From Rhynchopus sp. YZ270_cl-10 (taxonomy: Eukaryota > Euglenozoa > Diplonemea > Diplonemida > Diplonemidae), in NCBI GenBank assembly GCA_964035575.1, contig OZ037909.1:558001-622000 (forward strand): a DNA stretch of 64,000 nt. Direction: 5' to 3'. The notes beneath the pieces are model-generated. The model saw nothing but the letters and a program-made list of their open reading frames with translations, made no database searches and was not told the origin of the DNA. Below are positions 42,581 through 53,697 of this stretch, in pieces. The stretch's first letter is position 1, and each line of letters starts with the position of its first letter. The position numbers and the translations under genes were made by a program.

Positions 42581-42920
42581 AACAAAGTTGTTTCAACAAC
42601 GGGAGAAGGGGGGTGTTGGGAGGAGGGCTTTGTGTAAAAAAAAAAGCGGGGTCCGTTTTTCCCTTACAACGAGGGAGAAGGGAGGGTATGAACACTCCCT
42701 TTCTCCCTCCCTAGGCACACTAATATAGCATAATAGTCAACAAGAAGACAAGACTTTGGTACCATGGATGTTTGTTGTGTGTCCCAAATCAAGAAAATAT
42801 CAAAACAGAACACACAAAACCATTGGGCAATATCTCGCCCATAGGGAACTACCCAGAACTGCTTTCCCAAAGCACACAAAACACACCTCCACTCTAAAAA
42901 AAGGGGGGGTAACAAAAAAA

Positions 42921-42965
42921 AAGTGAAGTTGATAGTGCAAACGCCTCTGGGACGCAGGCACTGGC
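42921..42965 (+). repeat. repeat family C copy
   Basis: AAGTTGATAGTGCAAACGCC then TCTGGGACGCAGGCACTGGC; arms AGTGC and GCACT pair. Confidence 0.7.
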
Positions 42966-43095
42966 AAAAAATAATAATAATAAGGAACCACAAAACGCTT
43001 CTGGGGCTAGTATACCTTTTTTTAAATTTGTATCATACAGTACGTTCCATCCCCCATGCCCCCACAAAAGGGAACCAACTCACAAAAGAAAACCT

Positions 43096-43133
43096 GAAAG
43101 ATGAATGTGCCTCTCATGCACGCACATCTTTAA
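43096..43133 (+). repeat. hairpin repeat family B copy
   Basis: AAAGATGAATGTGCCTCTCA then TGCACGCACATCTTT. The stem is GATGAATGTGC with GCACGCACATC. Confidence 0.75.
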
Positions 43134-43262
43134 AAAAAGAAGGAAAAAGGTTTGAAAATATGTACTCCGTAAAAGGAGAAACTTTTCTTTTGGTAAAATG
43201 AGTCCCTCCTCTCTCTCTATCAATATTACCAAAAAGAAAAAAAAGAAATACACCTTCCCTTT

Positions 43263-45089
43263 TTACTCTTCTCCTTTTGCGTTGGTGCCGTCGCTATTGT
43301 CCCCTTGCACTTTTGGGTTGTCGGCGGGTTTTCGTTCGTCCTTTGCCATTTCCTTTTCCTTTGCCTCCTTTATGTCTTCCCTGGAAAGCTTTGTTAAGGG
43401 GTTGTTGAAGCGGGGTTTCTTTGCGTCTTCCTCTTTGGTAGTGGGTTTCGCTTGTCGCACAGCGTTGAAGCAGTTTGCGAGTTGTTTCCTTCCGCGTGGA
43501 GAGGTGGCGCGTGGAGACGGAGCAGGTCCGAAGCGCTTCGCCATCTTCTCCTCAAGGATTTCGACCTTCTGCGTCAGAACCGCCAGCAGCGACGCCACAG
43601 TCTCACGTGGGGGAGCATCGGGCATCAACACCTCATTCGCAACCTCCTTTATCACATCCCCAATCTCCTTGCCGTTCAACTCATCCGACGCGAGCTGCTC
43701 TGTCAGCTTCTGCGTCAAATGCTGCTTTCGCAGTCGCAGTGCATTCTGCTCTCGCGACTTCTCCTGAATAAAGAGATCCCTCGCATCAGAGAAGTTCAAC
43801 CCAAGAATGATAATAGGGAAAGCAATAAGGAGCAGTCCCGACAGCATTGCGCATGTGGCCACCAGATAGCCAAAGGTCGTAACGGGGTACATATCACCAT
43901 ACCCGACTGTGGTGACGGTGACGAAGCACCACCAGAAGGAGTGGGGTATGCTTTTGAAGGGATGAGGCTTGGAGGGTCCACCGTACTCCTCTAAACGCAC
44001 CCATTCACGCAGGTCAGGGTCGAACTCAGCTGCGCTCTGCTCTGCATAAAACATAGCAGAACCAAAGAGCACTGTCGCAATTGTCGTCAAAAACGCCAGC
44101 AACGACAGCGCGTCTGTCGACCGGTGCACTGCAGACACCACAATCTGCAGCCCCTCATTGTACTTCGACAGCTTAAAGACTCGGAATGCGCGGGTCAAAC
44201 GGACGACTCGGATGAGTACCTAAAAAGGTGGAGTTTTTTTTTTGGATGGGGGTGAAAAAGAGAGGTGTTTATTCTGAATATCACTTCAGCAGAGTGCAGT
44301 TAGCGGTAAATAATTGAAGATTTTGGAGAGGAAAAACAAGAAAGATATCTTAAACTACCCTTTTCAAAGAAGTTGAAAGGGTTTTTGTTATATTTAAAAG
44401 AGAAGTTGAACGGTACAAAACACCTCACCGTTCATCGGCGGAAAACGCAGGGAAAGAAATGGGGATAGACATACCAAACCAGATGCATCCTCCGAACCAG
44501 AATCATTCACAAGCAGCAGCACCATATCAAGATAGAAGGGGAACACGGAGAGGAAGTCGATCCAATTCATAGGCGATTTGCAGAATTCTTTTACGCTGGG
44601 GCACGTCACTGCGCGGAGGATGAGCTCTGCTGTGAACCACGTAATGCAGATGGCCTCGAGGATAAAGAAGGTGACAAGCTTTTTTCGGTAGTATGTAGGC
44701 TGGCTTTCTATGGTGAAGACAACGACGGAGACGATGATGAGGGAGAAGGAGATGGAGAGGAGCACCCCGCGGAGGATGCGATGCTGGTCGACGTAGTGCT
44801 CTTCCTCGACCCCTGACGCATCGAAGATTGCATGAACCTTACGCTGCCATGATAATGAGGCAATAATCTTCTTCGAAACCTCCGGAGGAAACTCCAGCGA
44901 ATCGTCATCCGAATCCCACACCAGCTCCGAATCGGGTTGGTCTTCGTCATACGGCACACTGCTGCCATCTCCCAGATCCCCAGAGTCCTCCTCCTCCTGT
45001 TGCTGCTGCTGTGCTAACTGCTCCTGCTTCTTCGAGATCTTCTTATCCTTTTGATCCCTATAATTCGTTATTCCCACAATCGCTGCCAT
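43263..45089 (-). CDS. voltage-gated potassium channel, two exons
   Basis: Exon 1 is 45089-44475 and exon 2 is 44219-43263; the 255-nt intron starts GTATGT and ends TTTTTAG, in phase 0. The product is 523 residues from MAAIVGITNY; an upstream TTG codon in frame is not a start. S1 is about 107-127, S2 138-160, S3 175-194. S4 (206-224, VLIRVVRLTRAFRVFKLSK) has regularly spaced Arg/Lys, and S5 is about 240-262. The pore has TTVGYGD (308-314), the K+ selectivity filter, and S6 is about 320-345. The N-terminus is acidic and Gln-rich, and I see no T1 tetramerisation domain. A cytoplasmic coiled coil (LRLRKQHLTQKLTEQL; VLTQKVEILEEKM) follows S6. Expected role: voltage-gated K+ efflux at the cell or flagellar membrane. 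The intron falls immediately before S4. Confidence 0.95.
44400..44440 (+). repeat. repeat family C copy inside the K+ channel intron
   Basis: GAACGGTACAAAACACCTC then ACCGTTCATCGGCGG. The stem is GAACGGT with ACCGTTC. Confidence 0.75.
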
Positions 45090-45897
45090 CAAACCGAAAC
45101 TTCAGAATTCAAAGGAAAAAAAAAAAAGGAAAAAAAAAATCAATAACAGCCGTCGAGCGTCACAGCCTGTTCGAGGTCATATCCTCGTGGAGAGCCATAC
45201 AACAGAAGAAGGGAGGAATTGAGGAAAGAGAAACGGACCGGATATAATAGGGCAGATAGGTATGGGAGGGGAGAGGGGAGGGGGGGGAAAGCGGGGGGAG
45301 AACCGAACGAAACCCAATATGAAGAGGTGGGGACGTAAAGAAAAAAAGGAAAAAAAAAAGAAAAAATAAAGAAGGGTGGCTATTAATGCACGTTCCCCTG
45401 GTGGTGGTGGTTGGTAGGGGAGGTGGGGTGGAACCGGGAAAAAGGGAGGCTTTAGGGGGAGGTACAAAAGGACATTGTGTTCGGCGTTGATTTCGTTGAG
45501 CCCTCGTGAGGTCCATTTTCTTTTCTTTTCAACTTACCTTCCTTCACCCCCCCCCTGTAAGGGCAACCGTAGGTGAAGTAAGGTATAGTATTGAAATCGA
45601 TGTGGGGGGGGAGTAAAGGGTCAATTTTACAAAACCAGATTTTGAGGAAAATTTTAGCCGAAAATGGGCCCCACGTATAAGCAACCGGGCTCATATTTCT
45701 CAAAATTTAAGTGGTCAAAAAATTGTCCAATTTTCGAGATTGACCCCACCACTGCACGGGCGGAGCCCAAAAATGCAAATAAGGACCCTTTTTAATTTGT
45801 TCTCTTGAAATGTGTAATTTCATGTTTTCGCGAAAAAATAACGACTGATCCCACAAGGGTTGAAGGAAGGTGGTTGAAAACAACAATAACAACAAGG

Positions 45898-46335
45898 ACA
45901 AGTAATTGCTAAGAAAAAAACGGGGTGTGCTGTGGAAAACCCCGCGCGATTTTCGAAACCACCGTAGCATCCTGGCGATTTGCTGGAGGTGCTGATGCGC
46001 CTGGTGTGATCGATGTGTTGTAGTCTGTGCATTCTGTGCTTCTTCCGCACTCCAACGACGACGACAATGTGGGGAGCCTGTGGACAAAAACGAGCTGGAA
46101 CACGCCGAGCCTACCGAGCCGACGTCCAACAACGCTATCGAGCAGATGGTGCTGGACGGAGAGGACAGCGCCCCTTCTTGAACGTTTCAGATGCTGGCGT
46201 CCCAGTGGATCTGGCAGCGTACGAAGAGCGTTAACATACCTGCAGAAGAGCAGAATGCTGGACGTGCTGTAGATTATTTCTACAGGATGGAGTTCCACAT
46301 CACACCCCGTTTTTTTTCCGATAGCAATTACTTGT
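45898..46335. mobile_element. 438-bp TIR element carrying GC-rich, possibly captured, DNA
   Basis: Terminal repeats of about 39 bp: ACAAGTAATTGCTA with CGGGGTGTG and TGTGGAA at the left, mirrored at the right. The interior 45940-46260 is much richer in GC than the surroundings and open in two plus frames. One of these encodes an acidic ELEHAEPTEPTSNNAIEQMV segment, and another a basic RRAYRADVQQRYRADG segment. I do not recognise either. It could be captured host coding sequence. Confidence 0.65.
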
Positions 46336-46465
46336 TTTTTTTTAGTTCTGTTTAATTCAACGTTGGCATTCAGGAACGAGATGAACAAAAAAATAAATAT
46401 AAGGGTGCGCCCACACAACACAAACTCTGGGTAATGTTCCTCTCTAAAACACTACCCAACATAAA

Positions 46466-46510
46466 TTATTTCATATACTTTCTATTCTACTGAATAGAAG
46501 GGATAATCCA
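46466..46510 (+). repeat. repeat family G copy (hairpin)
   Basis: TTATTTCATATACTTTCTATTC, loop TACT, GAATAGAAGGGATAAT. Confidence 0.8.
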
Positions 46511-46805
46511 AATCCAAAAACAAAACCCCCACCCCCCCGGCGACAATCTTCACGTAGGAATTACCCACGCTTTCAAACATGCCCCACTATCTTGAGGAAA
46601 ACATTTCGTTTCACTTTAATCGTGTGTCTTCCGCAATACAACAAATTTAAAGGGAAAAACAAAAACGTAAAAATAAGCAAAACAATATTTAAAGAAGACC
46701 CCCCCCCTGAAACGTAGCTCATAGCACATCAAGAAATAATAAAAAGTGAATTTGAAAAGAAGGGGGGGAAAAATTGCAGCGTCTCTGCAGACTATAGCAT
46801 TGAAA

Positions 46806-46850
46806 AAGAATTATTCCATAGATTTTCTATTCTACTGAATAGAAGGTTTT
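46806..46850 (+). repeat. repeat family G copy (hairpin)
   Basis: TTATTCCATAGATTTTCTATTC, loop TACT, GAATAGAAGGTTTTATA. Confidence 0.8.
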
Positions 46851-47369
46851 ATAGAAAAGAAGAAAAACTTGAAAAGACGAATGCTCGGATCTGATGAAGG
46901 GGGGTAAGGGGGAGGGGGATGGTAACCACCTGTAGTACACATACTTTATTTTGTGGTATCGGTAAATAACAATGGTAAAAAAAAAGACAGGCACTGTGCA
47001 TCAGTGTCACGCAAAGCCTTTTTTTGTGTGAATATAAAAAAAAGGAAAGAAGGGGTGGTTATGTGTATGTTTGCAAGGAGAGACGCCAAAGGTGTTTATT
47101 TGCTAACGACGCTGCGCAATCCCTTTTAAAGACACACACTGTCGTACCCATCTATGTTGTTTTGCGTGCGTTTTCTTAAAAAGGCAGAAGGGAAAAAAAG
47201 AAGTTGAATGTGGAAAAATAAATACTATCGTCTTTTTTGGACAAAGGCAACACTGGGCAAGGCTTTAAAAAAAATTTTTCATTCAAAACGTTCATGTACC
47301 AAAAAACGCAGCCATCCTTTCCCCTGTTTGCATGTGCAGTTTTTCATGCAATTCTGACCCCGTAATGCA

Positions 47370-48544
47370 TCACATTTTGCTGGTAATATCCGTAGGGAGC
47401 TGGCTCCTGGAGGGGTACGACGCTTGGGTGCCCTTACGCTGCACGCTAAGGGATGCACAGTGGTTTGCCTGCGAAGAAGGAAGGGGTTAGTGGAGACCAT
47501 GAAAACAAATTAAACCTTTTTGTTGACCTCTGTTATTTTCAATAATATTATGCTGACAAAATCACCGGGACCGTGTCGCAGAGTACCACTTTCCCTCCAC
47601 AGCTCTACTAAAACCCTTGGGGGAAAAGTCTACACTAATACTACCAACTTTTCAAACAAAACAAAAAAACATACCCTTTGCACGGCCTCGATGAGCCCGA
47701 GCCCAAGAGAAAGGAAGTAACACATGGACCCTGCGAAGCAGTCTCCTGCCCCGGTTGTGTCGACGACCTTCTCACGCGGCACGGACACTCCGGGAACGTG
47801 GCGTGCTGTGGTCTCTCCCTTTGCGAGCACGATGGCACCGTCTTTGCCCATTGTGATGACCACCTGGCTGCTGGGGTTCATGATACGGTCGCGCAGGTCG
47901 ACTGCGGCACGCTTTCCTGCCTCAATGCCGTTCACCTCGTAGCCAAGCATGATGGAGGCTTCGTGCTGGTTGGGGGTGAAGTAGGAGACGTATTTCATGA
48001 CGGGTCTCAGGAGGGAGATCTGGTCTGGGGATGGGGCCGGGGCGGGGACGTAGACGGTGGTCTTGCCAGCTTCGGATGCTTTTTGAAGTGCCCAGAGGTT
48101 GGTCTGGAGGGGGACCTCGTTCTGACAAACAACGATGTCGGTGGAGTTGAGCCACGAGGTGGTGCCAACCCATTCAGATGTGATCTTGCCGGTCGCGTTG
48201 GGGCAGATGACAATAGTGTTCTCGCCGGCCGCGTCGACAGCAATGTTCGCAATGCCGGTGCTCTCGCCAGAGAGCTGTGCAACGTTGGCCGTGTCAATGC
48301 CCTCCTTCTGGAGGTTCGCGACATAGTCCTTCCCATCCCCATCATTCCCCACGGCCCCAACCATAGCGCACCGTCCACCCAGCTTGCCGATCATAACCGC
48401 AATGTTCGCACCCTTCCCTCCAAAGCCCTTCTGAAAGCTGTTTGCGTGCAGCGTCTCGCCACCGGAAGGGAAGCGGTCAACGAAGGAGACATAGTCCATA
48501 AAGCATGCACCAAGCACGGTCATGTGGAGTGGCTCGCTGCTCAT
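47370..48544 (-). CDS. ribokinase (PfkB family), two exons
   Basis: Exon 1 is 48544-47675 (290 codons from MSSEPLHMTV) and exon 2 is 47468-47370 (32 codons plus stop). The 206-nt intron is GTATGT...CTTCGCAG, in phase 0. The joined protein of 322 residues is the usual family length. The substrate motif GGKGAN is at 42-47. The anion-hole and catalytic motif DTTGAGDCF is at 262-270, with Asp268 as general base. The second exon restores the conserved C-terminal SVQRKGTQASYP segment, which confirms the splice. Activity: ATP-dependent phosphorylation of ribose (or a related pentose/nucleoside) to ribose 5-phosphate in the cytosol. Specificity for ribose over adenosine is inferred from overall similarity. 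The next gene lies about 220 bp upstream. Confidence 0.95.
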
Positions 48545-48603
48545 TTTGTATGAGTGTTTTTTTTTTGTGTCTCTCTGCAAGGTTTGTGTCATATTTAAGA
48601 AAA

Positions 48604-48640
48604 ATGCATAACGCCTCTGGAAGAGACCACTTCATTGGCA
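48604..48640 (+). repeat. repeat family C fragment
   Basis: TAACGCCTCTGGAAGAGACC then ACTTCATTGGCATGATGG, combining the start and end of the long family C copies. It lies about 60 bp upstream of the ribokinase start. Confidence 0.5.
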
Positions 48641-48761
48641 TGATGGGAGAATGGTGAAAGCAGGTAGTCGCTGCCCCAAGGGTAGTCAGAAAAAAAGATG
48701 GCCTTTTTTTTTGTAAAAAAAAATAATAACATCTCTAACATCATTTCTATGTATCCCCCCC

Positions 48762-49316
48762 CTACTCCTCTAGCTCCTCAATGCCCTTCTCCTTCTGCTT
48801 CTCCTTCTCTTTTTCTTCCTTCTCCTTCTCCGCCTTCATCTCCTCCCCTGCAATTGCCTCAGGACAGGGCAGGTCGCTGTCCTTCACGAATTCACCCATA
48901 GAGTGAAGCTCTTCTATACTCCTAGACCCAGGCTGGATTTTGAGGACCGGTGGACCAGTGGGGGAGGGCTCGTCACCAGTCACACTTTGGTTGGGGACTG
49001 AGATGTCATATGTGATCTGTTGGTGTGAATTCACTGGTGCTGCGGACACGGAAGGTGGTGCCTTAGGGTGTCGTGTGATCCTGCACTGTCCCTGTACGTG
49101 GCAGAACAGTCTCCCCTGTCCAGCCGCCCACTGCCCACGGCGGTGCAATGACCCAACAGTATCCTTCACTGTCGTCGTGTACATGTGCTCAAACGCCCCG
49201 TCCTCCCACAGCTTCAACTCAAACTCCACCTCCCGAATGCTTGACACATTCTTCATAATAAAATGCCAGTCGCCATTCGGGGTTTCAGGGTGCTTCCCTG
49301 CACCGCCTTCGGACAT
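48762..49316 (-). CDS. uncharacterised 184-residue protein
   Basis: Starts at the ATG of MSEGGAGKHPETPN; a longer frame upstream begins at a non-ATG codon in repeat-rich DNA. Residues 12-75 look folded (GDWHFIMKNVSSIREVEFEL; VQGQCRITRHPK). The middle is Pro/Ser-rich, and the last 35 residues are an uninterrupted charged helix (KAEKEKEEKEKEKQKEKGIE). I recognise no domain. It is same-strand, just upstream of ribokinase. A family A repeat sits about 320 bp further upstream. Confidence 0.6.
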   Translation of the reverse strand: MSEGGAGKHPETPNGDWHFIMKNVSSIREVEFELKLWEDGAFEHMYTTTVKDTVGSLHRRGQWAAGQGRLFCHVQGQCRITRHPKAPPSVSAAPVNSHQQITYDISVPNQSVTGDEPSPTGPPVLKIQPGSRSIEELHSMGEFVKDSDLPCPEAIAGEEMKAEKEKEEKEKEKQKEKGIEELEE

Positions 49317-49633
49317 GGTTGCTTTTTTTTGGGAGAACAAATAAAATGGGGATGGGTTGTTCCTGACAGGTGTGGGAGGTTTTTTTTTTTTTGACGATCT
49401 CAAACACGGCCAACCCGGGTGGGGTACACACCCTCAACAGAACCCTGAAGGTGTCTTCGCTGTCCTCAGGACGGCATTGCGCATATTCGCTGCACAAAGT
49501 GATTAACCGAGTGTGAAGCAGAGGGGGAAGAGGAGAAACTAAAGGTGCTGTTCTATGTATTTTACTTTTTGTTGAGAAAATATTAAAAAAAAGGGGCCAG
49601 ACCCCATATGCGGAGTGCGAGACAGAAAAAGAA

Positions 49634-49738
49634 AAGTTGACTTGAAATACAAAACCCTCATGACAGTATGATATGACTGGTGCATCGGGTGGATACCCAA
49701 CCATGCAGTCCTACATCCATTTCGAGGTTTACATCTGA
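49634..49738 (+). repeat. repeat family A, full copy (diverged)
   Basis: From AGTTGACTTGAAATACAAAA to ATTTCGAGGTTTACATCTGA, with the CCTCTCGTG core reduced to CCTCATG. Confidence 0.75.
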
Positions 49739-49940
49739 AAAAAAAAAAGGAGGGGTTATCGGCTCAGCAAAAACCCCTCAAAACAATAACCGCCAACTGA
49801 TCTCTTATTAAGACGCTGGGTGTTTTTTCGCTGAACACATCCCTTTTTTATATATTGTGTTAAGGGAGTAACATCGATCAACACAAAACGCCCCCCTTCT
49901 GTGGGGGTTGCCAAACCGGGTAAAAAAAAACAACGAAAAA

Positions 49941-49977
49941 TTGTAAGATGAATGTACCTCTCGTACACACATCTTTA
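49941..49977 (+). repeat. hairpin repeat family B copy
   Basis: TTGTAAGATGAATGTACCTC then TCGTACACACATCTTT. The stem is AAGATGAATGTAC with GTACACACATCTT. Confidence 0.75.
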
Positions 49978-50052
49978 AAAAAAATAATCTGGTCCATGCT
50001 CTCACATGCATACCACATTACGTTCCCCTGAACCCTTTTAAAAGAAAAGCCA

Positions 50053-50094
50053 CATAAGATGAACTTAAGCCTCTCGTAGTTAGTCATCTTAAAT
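50053..50094 (+). repeat. hairpin repeat family B copy
   Basis: ATAAGATGAACTTAAGCCTC then TCGTAGTTAGTCATCTTAAA. The outer stem AAGATGA/TCATCTT is perfect. Confidence 0.75.
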
Positions 50095-50671
50095 GATAAT
50101 TTGAAACAAAAAAAAGAAGAGAGAAAACTAAAATTGAAGACACAAAACAAACCATAAAACAAAAACCCCCCCGTTCCCCCGCCCTTCCCCATCCCTTAGC
50201 TTCAGGGGGTCTTGCGTGTCGATAAAAATTTGTAACGACATGATTTCCCCCCCTTTCAATTGCAAGTTGGTACTCCCCTCCCCATCTCCACCCTCCACTT
50301 TAAATAGCACCCTTTTGTGTGTGTGTTGGGTATCATGAACCCCTATGCATATTGTCAGCAACAAAACCACGTCAGGAAAAACTTTTGTTTATTATTTCAT
50401 CCACATTTTTTTTTGTTTTCTCTCACAGAATGCCCGAAAAGACAAACTGTTTTTGAAACAGAGAGAAAAAAACATATGGAAATAGAGCGTTAACGCCTGG
50501 ACGCAGGCACGGTCATTCTATTATCTTTTTTTTTTTTTGAAAACTTGGTTGTATTAGTGTAGCCACCCTAGAGTGTGCTCCACTACTTTTTTTTTAAAAA
50601 AAAGGCATCCCCCCTTCCCCTTCATCCCCTTCTTCAAAACCTGGGCTCATAAAAACGGCAAAAAGAAAGTT

Positions 50672-52335
50672 AGGGTAGGCACACTTTTTTTTTTGTTTAA
50701 TGCTCGCGCGCGCGGAAAATTTTGAGATTCCAAAAAAAAAAAACATGAAAGAAAAAAAAACATTGCCTTACGTCAACAGGTTATCTTGAATTTCCCTCCC
50801 GTCTTCCTCCACGGGAAAAATCAACCAAATATCTTCGAACACAGAATCCTCCATATACGAGTGGGTCACATGATATAATTCTATCATGTGACCCCACCGT
50901 GGAGAGCAATCGGCTCGCGCATCAAAAGAAAGCAGAGAAAAGGGGAAAAGAAAAAGACAAAAGTTGGGTACCGTGCGCCTGCGGCGCTACCTGTTCCCAG
51001 TCAGGAACGCCACAATTTTATCCGAATTTGGATTTTCCGACCTAAAAATGACCCTTGTTTATGAGGATGGGTTCATATTTTATCAGTCCTATTCGTGGTC
51101 ATTTACCCCCCCCCCCCCTTTGGGTCGGTGAACCGGAAATTTTGGAAATAAGGGGGTAAAATAAGGGGGGGGGGGGTAAATGAGGGGGTAAGGGGGGGGG
51201 GTAAATTACCATGTTATGGGTTAGGTCATGTTTTTGGGTGGGAAGGGGGGACTTTTTCATACACGGTGGGGTAAAATTTTGCACAACACAGTGTGACGAC
51301 ACATGCTCTCATGACAAATGTGTCATCTGAAAAAAATTCCTCACTTCCTTGCGACATCGCAAGCAGTCATGCATCATGGATCCACATCATCCACATCATC
51401 TTTCTGCCCGTGCCTGAACCATGACTGGTCAGGGATCACGGTGTTGCCTCAGATTCCGTGAGGTGTCCCAAACGTATCGCCCACGCAGCACAAACGTACC
51501 CACCTGCACCCATCTACCTGCACACGTGATGTAAAACAGGGTGAAAGATTATTTGCACTTTACCCTTTCCTCATTTCGAGCTTGTCTCCAGCTTCAAATC
51601 AGACGAGTCCTACAGTCTCCGGATGTACGACCCGCTGAACACATCAGCCCCTCCCAGCAAACCATAAAACAAAACAGGTATGCGCTGCACTAAGTGAAAC
51701 TATTACCCCATAATTACACGCCAGGTGGTGTTTTGCCACTCGTTCCCTGAACCCCCTCGCTTCGCTCGTGGGTTTAGGTCACTCGTGACAAAACACCACC
51801 TGGCGTGTTGCGGCGATAATTACCCAAAAATTACCTGGTGGCTGGTACTTTACCCCCCCCAGGGGGGTAAAGTACCAGCCACAACAGGGTATTATAAGGG
51901 GGGGGGGTAAATTACCATGTTATTTTGGCCTGCACCGTTTTTTTCTGAAAAAGGGGGTAAAATAAGGGGGGGGGGGTAAATTTAGGGGGGGGGGGTAAAT
52001 GACCACGAATAGGACTGATGGAAATTTATGCCACTAAAATTTTGCCGGTTTTTCTGTATATCCCCCACCACAGAAGGAGCGGATTCTGGAAATGCCTATC
52101 GCGGCATGTTTGGGCTGAAAACCCACTGTTTTTTCAAGGGAAAAAATTGCTTCCGGATGTCGGAATTTTCCGGAAAATTTCCAGAATTAGAAAACAGCCT
52201 GGCTTGGATGTTTTATTTTTGCTGTGTCTCTGTGTGTATGTTTTTTTTTCTTTGTGTGTTTTTTTCTGCGCGCGCGCGCGGAACTTTTTGGGACCCGACC
52301 GAGCATTAAACAAAAAAAAAAATTGTGCCTACCCT
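50672..52335. mobile_element. 1.66-kb foldback element (outer)
   Basis: The left end AGGGTAGGCACA, T-run, GTTTAATGCTCG and a CG-dinucleotide run is mirrored at the right by a CG-run, CGAGCATTAAAC, A-run, TGTGCCTACCCT. The terminal bases resemble those of hAT elements, but an 8-bp duplication was not found. The interior is non-coding and contains a second complete foldback element (51079-52019). Confidence 0.7.
51079..52019. mobile_element. nested foldback element with poly-G arms
   Basis: The left end ATCAGTCCTATTCGTGGTCA, TTTA, and a C-run is mirrored by a G-run, TAAATGACCACGAATAGGAC, TGAT. Inside are several G9-G12TAAA blocks, a palindrome CGCCAGGTGGTGTTTTG...CAAAACACCACCTGGCG (about 51719-51807) and another, GGTACTTTACCCCCCCC.GGGGTAAAGTACC (51847-51878). 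The G-runs could form quadruplexes. It lies inside the element at 50672-52335. Confidence 0.75.
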
Positions 52336-52426
52336 TAAGCCTGGCTCTGATATTTATTCACTCCAACATATGAGGATGCTCCCTTTGGAGAGTAACAAAA
52401 TATTCTTGAAAGATGAACGTTGCTTT

Positions 52427-52520
52427 TTTATTGTGTCGACAATCTCCTGCTAATGCAAGAATCTGTACTCAATGTCGCCCGAAGGCAAATGTATTTAAAA
52501 GATATAGACGTAAGGCGTCC
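52427..52520 (+). repeat. repeat family E copy
   Basis: GTGTCGACAATCTCCTGC, CTGTACTCAATGTCGCCCGA and TATAGACGTAAGGCGTCC. It follows the foldback element at 50672 and ends just short of the next gene. Confidence 0.75.
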
Positions 52521-52590
52521 TCAACTCTGGAAAGTCGCTTTTATTTGTTTATGCATTCTGCTGTTTTATTATTATTATTGCGCACACAAA

Positions 52591-53136
52591 TCATAGTCCA
52601 AGCACTTCTAGAACATCAGGAAGATGATCTCGAGTCGCTTGGAGTGCAGAGCGGGTGGTGCAGCGGCGTTTCAAAGGTGGCTGGGCTGGCTCGAAGTCTG
52701 GGGTCATGCTGAGGCGTTTACGGCTTTCTTGTACTCTTTCGCATTGTTTGATGTGTGTAAAGGCTTCGGCGATGCCTTTTTCATCTCTGACAACACGGTA
52801 GCCACGGTTGGTATTGCGTTTGAGACAGAGCCAGAATTGGTCGAGAAGCTGCTCTGTAGTATCATGTGAGGAGACACGTACACGCTCCGCTCCACCTGCC
52901 TTCTGAAAGGTGATGGTCATGCGACGTTGTGCAGTGTTCACTTCGATGCGCGACATAAACTTCCCATTGTCGCTCTCTCGCTCCAACTCCACCAAAAAAA
53001 AGTCGTGGTCAGCGATATCCGCCGGCAGGTCGTCCGCTACCAAGGGTGTGCTCTCCGCACTGTTATTGCTTGTGTTGCTGTTCGCCAGGTCCATGTCCAC
53101 TTCCTCCCTCTCGTTTTCTTTGCCAAAATTACCCAT
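52591..53136 (-). CDS. uncharacterised 181-residue protein
   Basis: Starts MGNFGKENEREEVD (ATG) in GC-rich coding-type DNA. An acidic, Asn/Ser-rich N-terminus (1-45) leads into a probable beta-rich fold (HDFFLVELERESDNGKFMSR; RMTITFQKAGG). The C-terminus is basic (PPLKRRCTTRSALQ), possibly nuclear. No family is recognised; same strand and spacing as its neighbours. Confidence 0.6.
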   Translation of the reverse strand: MGNFGKENEREEVDMDLANSNTSNNSAESTPLVADDLPADIADHDFFLVELERESDNGKFMSRIEVNTAQRRMTITFQKAGGAERVRVSSHDTTEQLLDQFWLCLKRNTNRGYRVVRDEKGIAEAFTHIKQCERVQESRKRLSMTPDFEPAQPPLKRRCTTRSALQATRDHLPDVLEVLGL

Positions 53137-53697
53137 TATGTTGCATTCAAAAACGCAAAAAAAACGTCAAAAATGGGGGGTGATAATGTGTGTTGTGTTC
53201 TGGGGAAAATGGAGATGGCAAAAAATAATTTAAAGTACCGAAAAAAAGCAATACTGAGGGGGGTTTTTTTATCACTCTCCCACCAAAGAGGCATCTCTTT
53301 GAAGATGCCAAAAGGTTGATTTTTTTTTGGGTAAAAAATAAGCAAAAAAAGTAAGGTTTTGATAGCAAAGCCGGATCTGGGACAGAAAGGGCACACTCCA
53401 TGGGGCCGTCGAAACAATCCACTCATTGCGCCGTCTGTAGAAGATGAATCTATTTTGACCACCTTTAAGAGAGGCATATGGTCACACACCCACCTCTTTA
53501 GATTGCACTTTGAAACACTAATCGGGAAACTCAATACGGCACAGTCAAAAAAAAAGAATGGTAAGAAAAAGGGGGGTATGACTATTACGGTATCAGTTCC
53601 CCTCACATAACACCCTGTTCTCTCTTTCTGTGTTCCTTTATCAAAGAGCATTTTCCCCCCCATCCGGAGTAATATCTTACCTTTGTATTCAGATGGA

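Larger units (their letters stand above)
46336..47369. other. gene-free intergenic DNA
   Basis: Contains two family G hairpins (46466, 46806) and poly-A/poly-C runs; no coding sequence is supported. Confidence 0.5.
49739..50671. other. gene-free repeat region
   Basis: No supported gene. Two family B hairpins, a partial family C-like phrase GTTAACGCCTGGACGCAGGC near 50491, and a degenerate family H-like phrase near 50555. Confidence 0.5.
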
